Assembly (NCBI RefSeq): GCF_003966565.1
Contig: NZ_AP018718.1
Span: 868,001 to 932,000 of the forward strand
Origin: Sulfuricystis multivorans
GTDB taxonomy: Bacteria; Pseudomonadota; Gammaproteobacteria; Burkholderiales; Rhodocyclaceae
Direction of reading: 5' to 3'
DNA: 64,000 bases
The notes beneath the pieces were generated by a model. It worked only from the letters and a program-made list of their open reading frames with translations, was not told where the DNA came from and did no database searches. Shown one piece after another: positions 25,925 to 36,461 of the stretch. The number at the start of each line of letters is the position of its first letter. Within the stretch, counting starts at the first letter, position 1. The translations under genes and the position numbers were made by a program.

Positions 25925-26557
25925 CGCGGCTTCGACGGTCTTTTGCAGCACGCCGAAACCGAAGCCAGGCAGCGGCCGGCCGTTGACGTAAAAAGTCGGC
26001 GTCGTGTCGATCCTCAGGCGGTTGGCGTCTTCCTCGTCCTGCTGGATGCGCGCGGCGATTTCCGGATCGCTCATGTCACGGCGCAGCCGGTCGAGATCCA
26101 GTTCCAGTCCGTCCAGGTGTTTCCAGACGCGCGGCAGCTCCGCTTCGTGCAGCGGCTTCCAGTCGTCCTGTGTTTCCATCAGCACATCGAGTACTGGCCA
26201 GAATTTGTCCTGGCGGCGGGCGGCCTCCAGCAGCGCGACGATGTGCTCCGCGCCGATCTGGAAGGGGGCATAGCGCAGCACCAGTTTGAGTTTGCCCGGA
26301 TGGGCGGCGACGAGTGCTTTGAGAGGCTCATGGAATGCCTGGCAGGTAGCGCAGGCCGGATCGAAAAACTCGACGATCGTCACCGGCGCAGTGACATCGC
26401 CGAGGATCGGCGCATGCGGGCGGATCAGCCGATCGCCGTGATCGATCGCGCGCCGGGTGGCGGCATCGGCTTGTGCGCGGTGATAAAGCGCGGTTGCCGC
26501 GACGAATGCGGACAGCAACAGCGCGGCGGTGACGAGGACGAGGGTGCGGGGATTCAT
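25907..26557 (-). CDS. DsbA-like thioredoxin-fold protein
   Basis: A 216-residue exported protein, with an N-terminal membrane anchor or signal ([20 protein letters not shown]). The thioredoxin-like domain has the redox motif CATC in [18 protein letters not shown] (residues ~68-86), an inserted helical region and the cis-Pro loop [16 protein letters not shown]. The four-base overlap with dsbB suggests that DsbB reoxidises it. Such BdbC/BdbD-like pairs introduce disulfide bonds, often for a few dedicated substrates. I set the start at 26557, just inside the end of dsbB. Confidence 0.82.
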   Translation of the reverse strand: MNPRTLVLVTAALLLSAFVAATALYHRAQADAATRRAIDHGDRLIRPHAPILGDVTAPVTIVEFFDPACATCQAFHEPLKALVAAHPGKLKLVLRYAPFQIGAEHIVALLEAARRQDKFWPVLDVLMETQDDWKPLHEAELPRVWKHLDGLELDLDRLRRDMSDPEIAARIQQDEEDANRLRIDTTPTFYVNGRPLPGFGFGVLQKTVEAALATLE

Positions 26558-26988
26558 CGTCGCCCCTGCCGGAAGGCGAGCGTGAGCAACAGGACGATGG
26601 CCGCGAATGCGGCGATCGACAGCCAGGGAAGCGTGAGGAAACCGAACCACTCGACGACGGTCTTCGAACAGGGCACGCCGCGCGCGCAGGGTTCCAGGCT
26701 TTTCGGCACCCAGCCGGACACCAGCGCTTGATGGAACAGCGCGATGGCCAGGCCGATCATGGCGAGCGGCAGCGCATAGCGCACGATGTGACGATCTTGG
26801 GCGGCAAGCCCGAGCGGCAGGATCAGCGCCAGCGGGAACATGCAGATACGCTGATACCAGCACAGCAGACAAGGCGGCAGCCCCATCACCTCGCCGAAGA
26901 ACAAGGCGCCGAGTGTCGCCGTAGCGGCGACGAGCCAGGCCGCGAACACCAGCCACCAGTCGGCGGGCAGACGGGCGTTCATTTTCAT
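26554..26988 (-). CDS. dsbB: Disulfide bond formation protein B
   Basis: A 144-residue membrane protein with four hydrophobic helices. The first periplasmic Cys pair is in LPPCLLCWYQR (CxxC) and the second in LEPCARGVPCSKTV, the standard DsbB electron path to quinone. The start is 26988 (MKMNARL); an ATG at 26982 (MNARL) is also plausible and gives better spacing from the AGG at the end of element A. The element is inserted directly before this gene, with one target repeat base forming part of the ATG. That replaces any native upstream region. Confidence 0.88.
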   Translation of the reverse strand: MKMNARLPADWWLVFAAWLVAATATLGALFFGEVMGLPPCLLCWYQRICMFPLALILPLGLAAQDRHIVRYALPLAMIGLAIALFHQALVSGWVPKSLEPCARGVPCSKTVVEWFGFLTLPWLSIAAFAAIVLLLTLAFRQGRR

Positions 26989-26992
26989 TGAA

Positions 26993-27226
26993 CCTAAAAA
27001 CCCCAGTTGACCGCTTCTGTAAGCAAAAAATGCCTTTGAGAATCAGAGCTTGCCACACTTTCCCCGCTCACCGAGTCGGTGACCCCGCTACGCACCCCCT
27101 GGCGCTTCCTAAGCTGGCACCTGGCTTTGTTGCTCCTCCTTGCAGGCATGAGCCTGCTGCGTCGTCGCGCCGCGCCATGCACCCGCCGCCACGCACCATC
27201 GGGCGCGTCCAACTGAGGTTTTTAGG
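26993..27226 (-). mobile_element. Element A, copy 2 (MITE-like, 234 bp, 5-bp target duplication)
   Basis: The same element as at 634-864, in the opposite orientation. Ends are CCTAAAAACCCCAGTTG (26993) and the complement of CCTAAAAACCTCAGTTG (27210-27226). TTGAA is duplicated at 26988-26992 and 27227-27231. The palindrome TCACCGA-G-TCGGTGA (27068-27082) and the stem 27142-27147/27152-27157 are conserved. The two copies are nearly identical over the ~107 bp at one end, differ in the middle (~35 bp) and diverge mildly at the end nearest the next gene. No transposase is encoded. Confidence 0.85.
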
Positions 27227-27231
27227 TTGAA

Positions 27232-27352
27232 CCCAGATTGTCCATTAGACCGTCCTGTCATCGGATGAGCGTGAGTAAACCTTGCCATGCTGGACTGCGC
27301 GGGCGCGCATCATCTGCGGGCGGGCCCTTCGCGCCCTAATGGACAATCTGGG
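27232..27352. mobile_element. Element B, copy 1 (short MITE, 121 bp)
   Basis: Perfect 17-bp terminal inverted repeats: CCCAGATTGTCCATTAG at 27232 and its complement ending at 27352. TTGAA stands on both sides (27227-27231 and 27353-27357), and the left one is also the right target repeat of element A. Its interior differs from copies 2 and 3 of element B, so this is a distinct deletion or recombinant type. The ends and TTNAA target recall the IS1380 family, an inference that needs a database comparison. Confidence 0.8.
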
Positions 27353-27363
27353 TTGAAACGAAA

Positions 27364-27385
27364 ACGGCGACCCCGAGGTCGCCGT
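27364..27385 (-). terminator. Rho-independent terminator of the Bax-inhibitor family gene
   Basis: A perfect 9-bp stem ACGGCGACC (27364-27372) / GGTCGCCGT (27377-27385) with a four-base loop. Read on the minus strand it is followed by TTTTCGTTT. It lies 48 bases after the stop of the minus-strand gene. Element B copy 1 sits only 11 bases further on, so the insertion spared the terminator. Confidence 0.85.
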
Positions 27386-27432
27386 CTGAGATGAAGCGCG
27401 GCGTGCCATTGCGCCAGCGCCGAATTTCATCG

Positions 27433-28122
27433 TCAATCCCGCTGGCCGGTAAAGGCGAGCAGCAGGTTCAAGAGGCTGACGAAGACGTTGTAGATGTCGA
27501 GATAGACCGCCAGCGTCGCCGAGATGTAGTTGTCCTCACCACCCCGGACGATGCGGTTGATGTCGTAGAGAATCAGCGCGGAGAAGATGCCGATCGCGAG
27601 CACCGAGATCGTCAGCGCCAGCGCCGGGATCTGGAAGAAGGCATTGGCGAGCGCGGCAAGCAGGATCAGGATCACACCGGCGAAGAGGAACTTGCCAAGG
27701 TTGGAGAAGTCGCGCTTGCTCGTCGCGGCGATGCCGGCCATCACGAAGAAGATCGCGCCGGTGCCGCCCGCGGCCAGCGCGATCAGTTGTCCGCCGTTGG
27801 CAAAGCCCAGCGCCACCTGCAGGATGCGCGAGAGCATCAAGCCCATGAAGAAAGTGAAGCCCAACAGCAGCACGACGCCCATGCCGTTGTTCTTGGTGCG
27901 CTCGATGCCGTACATGAAGCCCCAGGCGATGCCGAGGAACAGCAGGAAGGCCAGCAACGGGCTGCCAGCGAGGAAGGAGAACTTCAGCTGGACGCCGAGC
28001 AGCGCGCCGAGCACGGTCGGCACCATCGACAGGCCGAGCAGTGCGTAAGTGTTGCGCAGCACGCGGTTTTGACGGACGACCGATTCGGCAGAGGTTTGGG
28101 TGACGATGTCGAACGGTTGCAT
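27433..28122 (-). CDS. Bax inhibitor-1/YccA family membrane protein
   Basis: A 229-residue inner-membrane protein with seven hydrophobic helices and the family stretches VLRNTYALLGLSMVPTVLGA, GIFSALILYDINRIVRGGEDNYISATLAVYLDIYNVFVSLL (residues ~175-215, shown only in part in other members). E. coli YccA modulates FtsH proteolysis; YbhL is another relative. It is preceded by AGAGGAAAA and ends before a strong terminator, so it is transcribed alone. Element B copy 2 lies 68 bases upstream of its start and limits the space for its promoter; the TTGAA repeat next to the element could be part of a -35. Confidence 0.87.
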   Translation of the reverse strand: MQPFDIVTQTSAESVVRQNRVLRNTYALLGLSMVPTVLGALLGVQLKFSFLAGSPLLAFLLFLGIAWGFMYGIERTKNNGMGVVLLLGFTFFMGLMLSRILQVALGFANGGQLIALAAGGTGAIFFVMAGIAATSKRDFSNLGKFLFAGVILILLAALANAFFQIPALALTISVLAIGIFSALILYDINRIVRGGEDNYISATLAVYLDIYNVFVSLLNLLLAFTGQRD

Positions 28123-28190
28123 GGTGTTTTCCTCTCTGTGGTTACGACATAAATGATTTTTAGACTACCGAAAGCGCCAGAAAGTTTCAA

Positions 28191-28395
28191 CCCAGATTGT
28201 CCATTGGAACACGAGCGGGTATCAAAAGGCGAGGGCGAGCAGGTTTGCGTCACCGCGACGAGCCAATAACCGTGTCTGGCGATACGCGGGGGCGCAAAGA
28301 TGCCGCCCGCAGGCCGAAAAGCCGCCGCGTAAAGCAATGAAATGATCGTATCGAATGCTCATGGCGCATCAGCCAGATCTAATGGATAATCTGGG
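28191..28395. mobile_element. Element B, copy 2 (MITE, 205 bp)
   Basis: Terminal inverted repeats CCCAGATTGTCCATTGG at 28191 and complement of CCCAGATTATCCATTAG ending at 28395, with a duplicated TTCAA at 28186-28190 and 28396-28400. The interior is closely similar (about nine bases in ten by eye) to copy 3 at 58262-58465 and contains no gene that I can support. The right target repeat contains the stop codon of the small minus-strand gene 28397-28537. Confidence 0.85.
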
Positions 28396-28396
28396 T

Positions 28397-28517
28397 TCAA
28401 CCATAGATCTTGCACATCAGCGGCATCACCGGGGTCTGGGAAGAAAGCCCGATCAGCGCGAGGATCGCGCCGGCGATCGCGATGCGCAACAGCCAGCGAC
28501 GCGCCGCCGGCGGCGGC

Positions 28518-28537
<20 letters not shown>
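28397..28537 (-). CDS. Possible 46-residue single-helix membrane protein downstream of typA
   Basis: A minus-strand frame from GTG 28537 to TGA 28397 encodes 46 residues: a short basic, Pro-rich head (MRNLLHKPPPAARRW), a hydrophobic segment of about 16 residues (LLRIAIAGAILALIGL) and a tail SSQTPVMPLMCKIYG. It overlaps the end of typA by 20 bases, so translation could be coupled. The basic head and single helix suggest an inner-membrane microprotein. The stop codon lies in the duplicated TTCAA next to element B copy 2, so it existed before the insertion. No recognised family and no strong ribosome site, so this is tentative. Confidence 0.45.
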
Positions 28538-30338
<1,801 letters not shown>

Positions 30339-30406
30339 TGGCGTGCGTCTGGAAAAAGGGCGCGCATTCTAGCAGAGGCTCTGTCCCCATCACGAAGGAG
30401 ATCAGA

Positions 30407-31153
30407 ATGTTGGCAGTCATCGGCGGCAGCGGGCTCACTCAGCTGGCGAGTCTCGAAGTGACGCGGCGCGAGGTGGTGCGCACGCCTTACGGCGACCCCT
30501 CGGGCGTGCTCACGTTCGGCCGCATCGGCAGGCAGGATGTCGTCTTCCTGCCGCGCCACGGCTACGGTCACACGATCCCGCCGCATCGCGTCAATTACCG
30601 CGCCAATCTCTGGGCGCTGGTCAAGGCGGCTGGAGCGAGCGGCATCGTTTCCGTCGCCTCGGTCGGCGGCATTCGCGCCGACCTCGGCCCGGGTTCGCTC
30701 GCGGTGCCGCACCAGATCATCGATTACACCTGGGGGCGAGCGCATACCTTTTTCGATGGCGGCGAAGCACCGGTGGTGCATGTCGATTTCACCGAGCCCT
30801 ACGATCGCGCCTTGCGCGAACGGCTGTTGTGCGCCGCCGATGCCTCTGGCATCAAGGCGGCCGGCTCGGCGGTTTATGCCGCGACCCAGGGACCGCGTCT
30901 GGAAAGTGCCGCAGAAATCGAGCGCTTGGCGCGCGATGGCGCCGACATCGTCGGCATGACCGGCATGCCCGAGGCTGGCCTGGCGCGCGAGCTGGAAACG
31001 CCCTACGCAGCGATCTGTGCGGTGGCGAACTGGGCGGCCGGGCGCGGCGATTCGAAAACGGCGATCAGTTTCGCTCAGCTCGAAGCGGTTCTGGAAGAAG
31101 CGCTGATCAAGGTGCGTCGGGTGGTCGAGCATTTGTGCGAGGCGCCACTGTAG
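30407..31153 (+). CDS. S-methyl-5'-thioadenosine/thioinosine phosphorylase family
   Basis: A 248-residue nucleoside phosphorylase of the PNP/MTAP class. It starts MLAVIGGSGLTQLASLEV after GAAGGAG with good spacing. Phosphate and base motifs are FLPRHGYGHTIPPHRVNYRAN, SVASVGGIRADLGPGSLAVP and ATQGPRLESAAEIERLARDGADIVGMTGMPEAGLARE. Beta- and gammaproteobacterial relatives are S-methyl-5'-thioinosine phosphorylases (PA3004 type) that salvage MTA after deamination. Which substrate this one prefers cannot be read from the sequence by eye. Confidence 0.82.
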   Translation: MLAVIGGSGLTQLASLEVTRREVVRTPYGDPSGVLTFGRIGRQDVVFLPRHGYGHTIPPHRVNYRANLWALVKAAGASGIVSVASVGGIRADLGPGSLAVPHQIIDYTWGRAHTFFDGGEAPVVHVDFTEPYDRALRERLLCAADASGIKAAGSAVYAATQGPRLESAAEIERLARDGADIVGMTGMPEAGLARELETPYAAICAVANWAAGRGDSKTAISFAQLEAVLEEALIKVRRVVEHLCEAPL

Positions 31154-31176
31154 TGCCGTCCTGCCAGCGCCGAGTT

Positions 31177-33762
31177 TCAGATCTTCAGCGTGTCGAGCAA
31201 CTCCTGCTCCAACTGCACCAGCGAGGCGGTCTGGCCGAGCTCCGCGCCGCTGATCAGGAAGGTGTCCTCGACGCGCTCGCCGAGCGTCATGATCTTCGCG
31301 CCATGTACCGCGATACCGTGCCGCGCCAGCACGCGGGCGATCGCATAGAGCAATCCGGTGCGGTCGGCGGCGACCAGCGACAGCAGATGATGACGGCCAT
31401 CTTCGGCGCTGCGGATCGACACTTCCGGAGCGAGCGGCATGTGCCGCGCGCGGCGCGATAGCCGGGCGCGCGGCGGCGGCGCCAGCGGTGGCAGCCGGGT
31501 GAGCTCGTCGGAAAGTTCGTGCTCGATGAAGCTCAGCATGTCGCGGTAGGGCATCTGATGCTCCGGATCGAGCAGCGCGAAGCTGTCGAGCGCGTAACCA
31601 TGACGCGTGGTGTGGATCTTCGCATCGACGATCGTGAAACCGAGGCGGGCGAAAAAGCCGCAGATGCGGGCGAACAGCTCCGGTTGATCCTGCACGTAGA
31701 TCATCGCCTGCAAACCGGCGCCGGCGGGATTGATGCGCGCCTTCACCAGCGGCCTAGCGGGCGCCAGACGGTGATAGAGCTGCTGGGTGTGCCAGGCGAT
31801 CTCGTCGCCGTCGTGACGGAGGAAGTAGGCAGTGTCGAGCTCGCGCCACAAGGCGTCCTCGATGCCGGGGCGCAGGCCACGCAAGCGCAGCCGGTTGCGC
31901 GCTTCTGCCTGGCGTTCCTCGACGCCGGTCGGCGTGTGGCGCTCGCCAGTGAGCAGCGGACGCGTCAGCCGGTAGAGGTCTTCGAGCAGCTTGGCCTTCC
32001 ATGGGTTCCACACCTTCGGGCCGGTGCCGCGGATGTCGCAGACGGTGAGCAGATACAGTGCGGTCAGTCGCTCTTCCGTGGCCACGATCGCGGCAAAGCG
32101 CCGGATCGTTTCCGGATCGGTGAGATCGCGCTTTTGTGCAAACAGCGACATCGTCAAATGATGCTCGACGAGAAACACGATCAGCGCCGTATCGTCCTTG
32201 CCGAGGCCGTGGGCACGGCAGAAACGTCGCGCATCGCGCATGCCGAGCTTCGAGTGGTCGCCGCCGCGTCCCTTGGCGATGTCGTGGAACAATGCGGCGA
32301 GATACAGCCGCCAGCGTTCCGGAAAGCCGGCCATCAGGCTCGAGTGCTCCGGGTACTCGTGGGCGAATTCGGGCAGCGAGAGGCGGCGCAGGTTGCGCAC
32401 TACCTGCAGGATGTGCTGATCGACGGTATAGACATGGAACAGGTCGTGCTGCATGCGCCCGACGATGCGTCCGAAGGCCGGTAGATAAGCGCCGAGGATG
32501 TCGAACTGGTTCATGCGCCGCAGCTGGTGGGTCAAACCGCGCTGCGCTTTGAACAGCGCCAAAAAGCGCTCACAGTTGGCCGGGTCGTGGCGAAAGGCGG
32601 CGTCGATGCGGTGGCGCGCATGCCACAGCGCGCGCAGACAGCGCGGCGTCATGCCCTTCAGTTCCGGCCGCTGCGAGAGCAGCCAAAAGCTCGTCAGCAG
32701 CGCGCCCGGTTTGCGCTCGAACAAATCATCGCGGCGGATGTCGAGCAGATCTTGATCGATCTGGAAATCGGCGTCGATCGGGATGGCGGCGGCGGGGGGG
32801 TGCCGTTCCAGCCGCGCCGCCAGATCGAGCAGGATCAGGGTATTGAGCTGCGTGATGCGCTTGGCATTACGGTAATAGCGCTGCATCAGCACTTCGGCAG
32901 CGCGGCGGTTGGCGGTGGCCTTGCAGCCGAGCAGCGCGGCGAGCGCCCCCTGATGGTCGAACAGCAAGCGATCCTCGCGCCGGCGAGCGATCAGGTGCAA
33001 ACCGATCCGCACGCGGCGCAGGAAGTTCTCCGTACCCGCCAGTTGCCGTGCTTCGATCGCCGAGACAAGCCCCTGGCGGGCGAGCGCCTGCCAGCCGATG
33101 GCTCCGGTCGCCGCGCGCCCGACCCAGAGGATGATCTGCAGATCACGTAAGCCGCCCGGATGCTCCTTGCAATTGGGCTCGAGTGCGTAGGGCGTGTCGT
33201 TGTATTTCGCGTAGCGTTCTTCCTGTTCGAGACGCTTCGCACGGAAAAAAGCGAGGGAATCGAACTGCGCTGCAAAGGCGCTCTGGAAACGCTCGAACAA
33301 CGTGCGTGCGCCGCACAGGAAGCGCGCTTCGAGTAAGGCGGTCTGCACCGTGATGTCGCGCCCGGCGGCTTCCAGACATTGCTCGATGGTACGCACGCTG
33401 TGACCGATTTCGAGGCCGATGTCCCAGAGCATGCCGATGAATGCTTCCAATTGCGGCGCTGGGCCTTCCTCGGCGCCCGCTGGCAGCAGGATCAGAAGAT
33501 CGACGTCCGAGGCTGGATAAAGCTCGCCGCGTCCGTAACCGCCGACCGCGACGAGGGCGAGCCGCCGGTCGATGCCGGCGCTCCGCCAGAGATGGCGCAG
33601 CACTCGATCCACCAGCCGTGCCGTGCCGCGCAGCAGTGCGGCCGGATGGCCGCCGGCGAGATAATGCTGCTCGAGCGCAGCGCGTCCTTGGCTGAGTCGC
33701 TCGCGGCAGCTGGCGATCGGATCGGCCGACGGGGAGGGGCAGCGAGGCCGGGAGCGACTCAA
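31177..33762 (-). CDS. glnD: Bifunctional uridylyltransferase/uridylyl-removing enzyme GlnD
   Basis: An 861-residue nitrogen-sensing enzyme for PII proteins. Nucleotidyltransferase site: VGGYGRGELYPASDVDLLILL (residues ~75-95); HD phosphohydrolase site: LAALFHDIAKGRGGDHSKLG; two C-terminal ACT domains (IYVQDQPELFARICGFFA and LVAADRTGLLYAIARVL) that sense glutamine. The best start is a TTG at 33762 overlapping the map stop (TTGA), which gives the normal length for the family; no ATG lies nearby in frame. Co-transcribed with map. Confidence 0.9.
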   Translation of the reverse strand: MSRSRPRCPSPSADPIASCRERLSQGRAALEQHYLAGGHPAALLRGTARLVDRVLRHLWRSAGIDRRLALVAVGGYGRGELYPASDVDLLILLPAGAEEGPAPQLEAFIGMLWDIGLEIGHSVRTIEQCLEAAGRDITVQTALLEARFLCGARTLFERFQSAFAAQFDSLAFFRAKRLEQEERYAKYNDTPYALEPNCKEHPGGLRDLQIILWVGRAATGAIGWQALARQGLVSAIEARQLAGTENFLRRVRIGLHLIARRREDRLLFDHQGALAALLGCKATANRRAAEVLMQRYYRNAKRITQLNTLILLDLAARLERHPPAAAIPIDADFQIDQDLLDIRRDDLFERKPGALLTSFWLLSQRPELKGMTPRCLRALWHARHRIDAAFRHDPANCERFLALFKAQRGLTHQLRRMNQFDILGAYLPAFGRIVGRMQHDLFHVYTVDQHILQVVRNLRRLSLPEFAHEYPEHSSLMAGFPERWRLYLAALFHDIAKGRGGDHSKLGMRDARRFCRAHGLGKDDTALIVFLVEHHLTMSLFAQKRDLTDPETIRRFAAIVATEERLTALYLLTVCDIRGTGPKVWNPWKAKLLEDLYRLTRPLLTGERHTPTGVEERQAEARNRLRLRGLRPGIEDALWRELDTAYFLRHDGDEIAWHTQQLYHRLAPARPLVKARINPAGAGLQAMIYVQDQPELFARICGFFARLGFTIVDAKIHTTRHGYALDSFALLDPEHQMPYRDMLSFIEHELSDELTRLPPLAPPPRARLSRRARHMPLAPEVSIRSAEDGRHHLLSLVAADRTGLLYAIARVLARHGIAVHGAKIMTLGERVEDTFLISGAELGQTASLVQLEQELLDTLKI

Positions 33763-34565
33763 GACTGAAACGGATTCGGTGGCGCGCCAGCCGAGAGCGT
33801 CAGCACTTCGACGCCGGTTTCGGTGACGGCGACGGTGTGTTCCCATTGGGCGGAAAGGCTGCGATCCTTGGTGACGATCGTCCAGCCGTCGGGCAGCTCG
33901 GAGATCGCCGCCTTGCCCGCATTGATCATCGGCTCGATCGTAAACACCATGCCGGGCTCGAGGCGCAGGCCATCGCCGCGCTTGCCGTAATGGAGCACTT
34001 GCGGCTCTTCGTGGAACTTGCGGCCGATGCCGTGGCCGCAGAATTCGCGCACCACCGAAAAGCCGTTCGCTTCGGCATGGCGCTGGATCGCCGCGCCGAT
34101 GTCGCCCAGATGCGCACCCGGGCGCACGGCGGCGATGCCCAGCCACAGACACTCGTGCGTGATGCGGATCAGCCGCTTGGCGAGGATCGAGGCGGCCTCC
34201 AGGCCACCGGCGACGAACATCCGGGAGGTGTCGCCATGCCAGCCGTCCTTGATCGTCGTGATGTCGAGATTGACGATGTCGCCCTTCTTCAGCGGCCGGT
34301 CATTCGGCACGCCGTGGCAGACCTGGTGATTGACGGAAGCGCAGATGGACTTCGGATAAGGCACATAACCGGGCGGTGCGTAATTGAGCGGCGCGGGGAT
34401 GCAGCCTTGCACCTTGACCATGTAATCGTGGCACAGCCGGTCGAGCTCCTCGGTGGTGACGCCGGGCTTGACGAAGGGCTCGATGTAGTCGAGCACTTCG
34501 CCGGCGAGCCGGCCGGCGATGCGCATCTTTTCGATTTCTTCCGGGGTCTTGATCGTGACGCTCAT
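33759..34565 (-). CDS. map: Methionine aminopeptidase, type I
   Basis: A 268-residue metalloprotease that removes N-terminal Met. Metal ligands are visible in NLDITTIKDGWHGDTSRMF (Asp pair), GHGIGRKFHEEPQVLHYG (His) and FTIEPMINAG (Glu), with the final Glu in QWEHTVAVTETGVEVLT. The standard type I length without insertion. It is divergent from rpsB, a common bacterial arrangement, and overlaps glnD by four bases. Confidence 0.95.
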   Translation of the reverse strand: MSVTIKTPEEIEKMRIAGRLAGEVLDYIEPFVKPGVTTEELDRLCHDYMVKVQGCIPAPLNYAPPGYVPYPKSICASVNHQVCHGVPNDRPLKKGDIVNLDITTIKDGWHGDTSRMFVAGGLEAASILAKRLIRITHECLWLGIAAVRPGAHLGDIGAAIQRHAEANGFSVVREFCGHGIGRKFHEEPQVLHYGKRGDGLRLEPGMVFTIEPMINAGKAAISELPDGWTIVTKDRSLSAQWEHTVAVTETGVEVLTLSAGAPPNPFQS

Positions 34566-34640
34566 GTTTCTCTGTCGGAGATGTCGGGCCTGCCGATTCT
34601 AACCCGCCGCCGCCAGCGAAAATCCAACCGCATCCGGCGC

Positions 34641-34670
34641 TTGCTGCACGGCATGCAATCCATTTATAAT
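34641..34670 (+). promoter_or_regulatory. Sigma-70 promoter of the rpsB-tsf operon
   Basis: TTGCTG at 34641-34646, 18-base spacer, perfect TATAAT at 34665-34670. It would start transcription about 110 bases before rpsB, leaving a leader (34678-34786) with GC-rich pairing potential (around ACCCGGCGCCGAATGGGTGCC) that could serve S2 autoregulation. The leader function is inference. Confidence 0.8.
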
Positions 34671-34786
34671 CCGCCGCTTGTTTTGCTTTGCGCAGGACAA
34701 AATTCACACACCCGGCGCCGAATGGGTGCCTTGCGCTTGAAAGACTGGCCGGGTGGCGGACCAACCCATATCGGAGATCGATCCAA

Positions 34787-35542
<756 letters not shown>

Positions 35543-35559
35543 GCGAAGGGAAGATGAGC

Positions 35560-36453
35560 ATGGCTGAAATTACCGCGAGCATGGTCAAGGCGCTGCGCGA
35601 GAAGACCGATGCGCCGATGATGGAATGCAAGAAGGCGCTGACCGAGGCGGGTGGCGACATGGCCAAGGCCGAGGAGATCCTGCGCGTCAAGCTCGGCAAC
35701 AAGGCAACCAAGGCGGCGGCCCGCATCGCCGCCGAGGGTGTGATCGGCCTGTATCTGTCAGCCGACGGCAAGCTGGGCGCGATGGTGGAAGTGAACTCCG
35801 AAACCGACTTCGTCGCCAAGAACGAGGAATTTATCGCGCTCGCCAAGAGCTGCGCCGAGCTGGTGGCCAAGAACAACCCGGCTGACGTCGCGGCGCTCTC
35901 CGCGTTGCCGCTCGGTGAGGGGACGGTCGAAGATACGCGCGCCGCGCTGGTCGGCAAGATCGGCGAGAACATGACGATCCGCCGCTTTACGCGCATCGAG
36001 GCGGAAGGCAAGCTCGCCGCCTATGTGCATGGCGGCGCCAAGATCGGCGTGCTGGTCGATGTCAGCGGCGGCGACGATCAGATGGCCAAGGACATCGCGA
36101 TGCACATCGCCGCCTCCAAGCCCAAGGCGCTGGATGCTTCCGGCGTGCCGGCCGAGCTCATCGAGACCGAGCGCCGCATCGCGATCGAGAAGGCGCGCGA
36201 GGCCGGTAAGCCCGAAGCGATGCTCGAAAAGATCGCCGAAGGCACGGTGCAGAAGTTCCTCAAGGACGTCACGCTGCTCGGTCAGGTGTTCGTCAAGGCC
36301 GAGGATGGCAAGCAGACCATCGCTGAGCTGCTGAAGAGCAAGGGCGCGACGGTGAATGGCTTTGCGCTCTACATCGTCGGCGAGGGCATCGAGAAGAAGC
36401 AATCCGACTTCGCTGCCGAGGTGGCGGCACAGGCGGCTGCGGCGAAGAAGTAA
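35560..36453 (+). CDS. tsf: Elongation factor Ts
   Basis: A 297-residue guanine nucleotide exchange factor for EF-Tu. It opens [19 protein letters not shown] and holds the [10 protein letters not shown] motif (in [13 protein letters not shown]) that contacts EF-Tu, plus [17 protein letters not shown] chose the ATG at 35560 for its match to other EF-Ts and its 9-base spacing from AAGGGAAG; ATG 35554 in the same frame is an alternative. Seventeen bases after rpsB. Confidence 0.96.
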   Translation: MAEITASMVKALREKTDAPMMECKKALTEAGGDMAKAEEILRVKLGNKATKAAARIAAEGVIGLYLSADGKLGAMVEVNSETDFVAKNEEFIALAKSCAELVAKNNPADVAALSALPLGEGTVEDTRAALVGKIGENMTIRRFTRIEAEGKLAAYVHGGAKIGVLVDVSGGDDQMAKDIAMHIAASKPKALDASGVPAELIETERRIAIEKAREAGKPEAMLEKIAEGTVQKFLKDVTLLGQVFVKAEDGKQTIAELLKSKGATVNGFALYIVGEGIEKKQSDFAAEVAAQAAAAKK

Positions 36454-36461
36454 GCAGCATC

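Noticed and set aside
25907-27058. A single long minus-strand gene reading through dsbB and element A into the DsbA-like domain
   Set aside because: The part before residue ~168 is out of frame with dsbB, which is a full, conserved protein; the DsbA-like gene has its own start at 26557.
27391-28152. A 253-codon plus-strand frame opposite the Bax-inhibitor gene
   Set aside because: Low-complexity Glu/Gln/Arg product with no family, lying opposite a clear seven-helix membrane protein.
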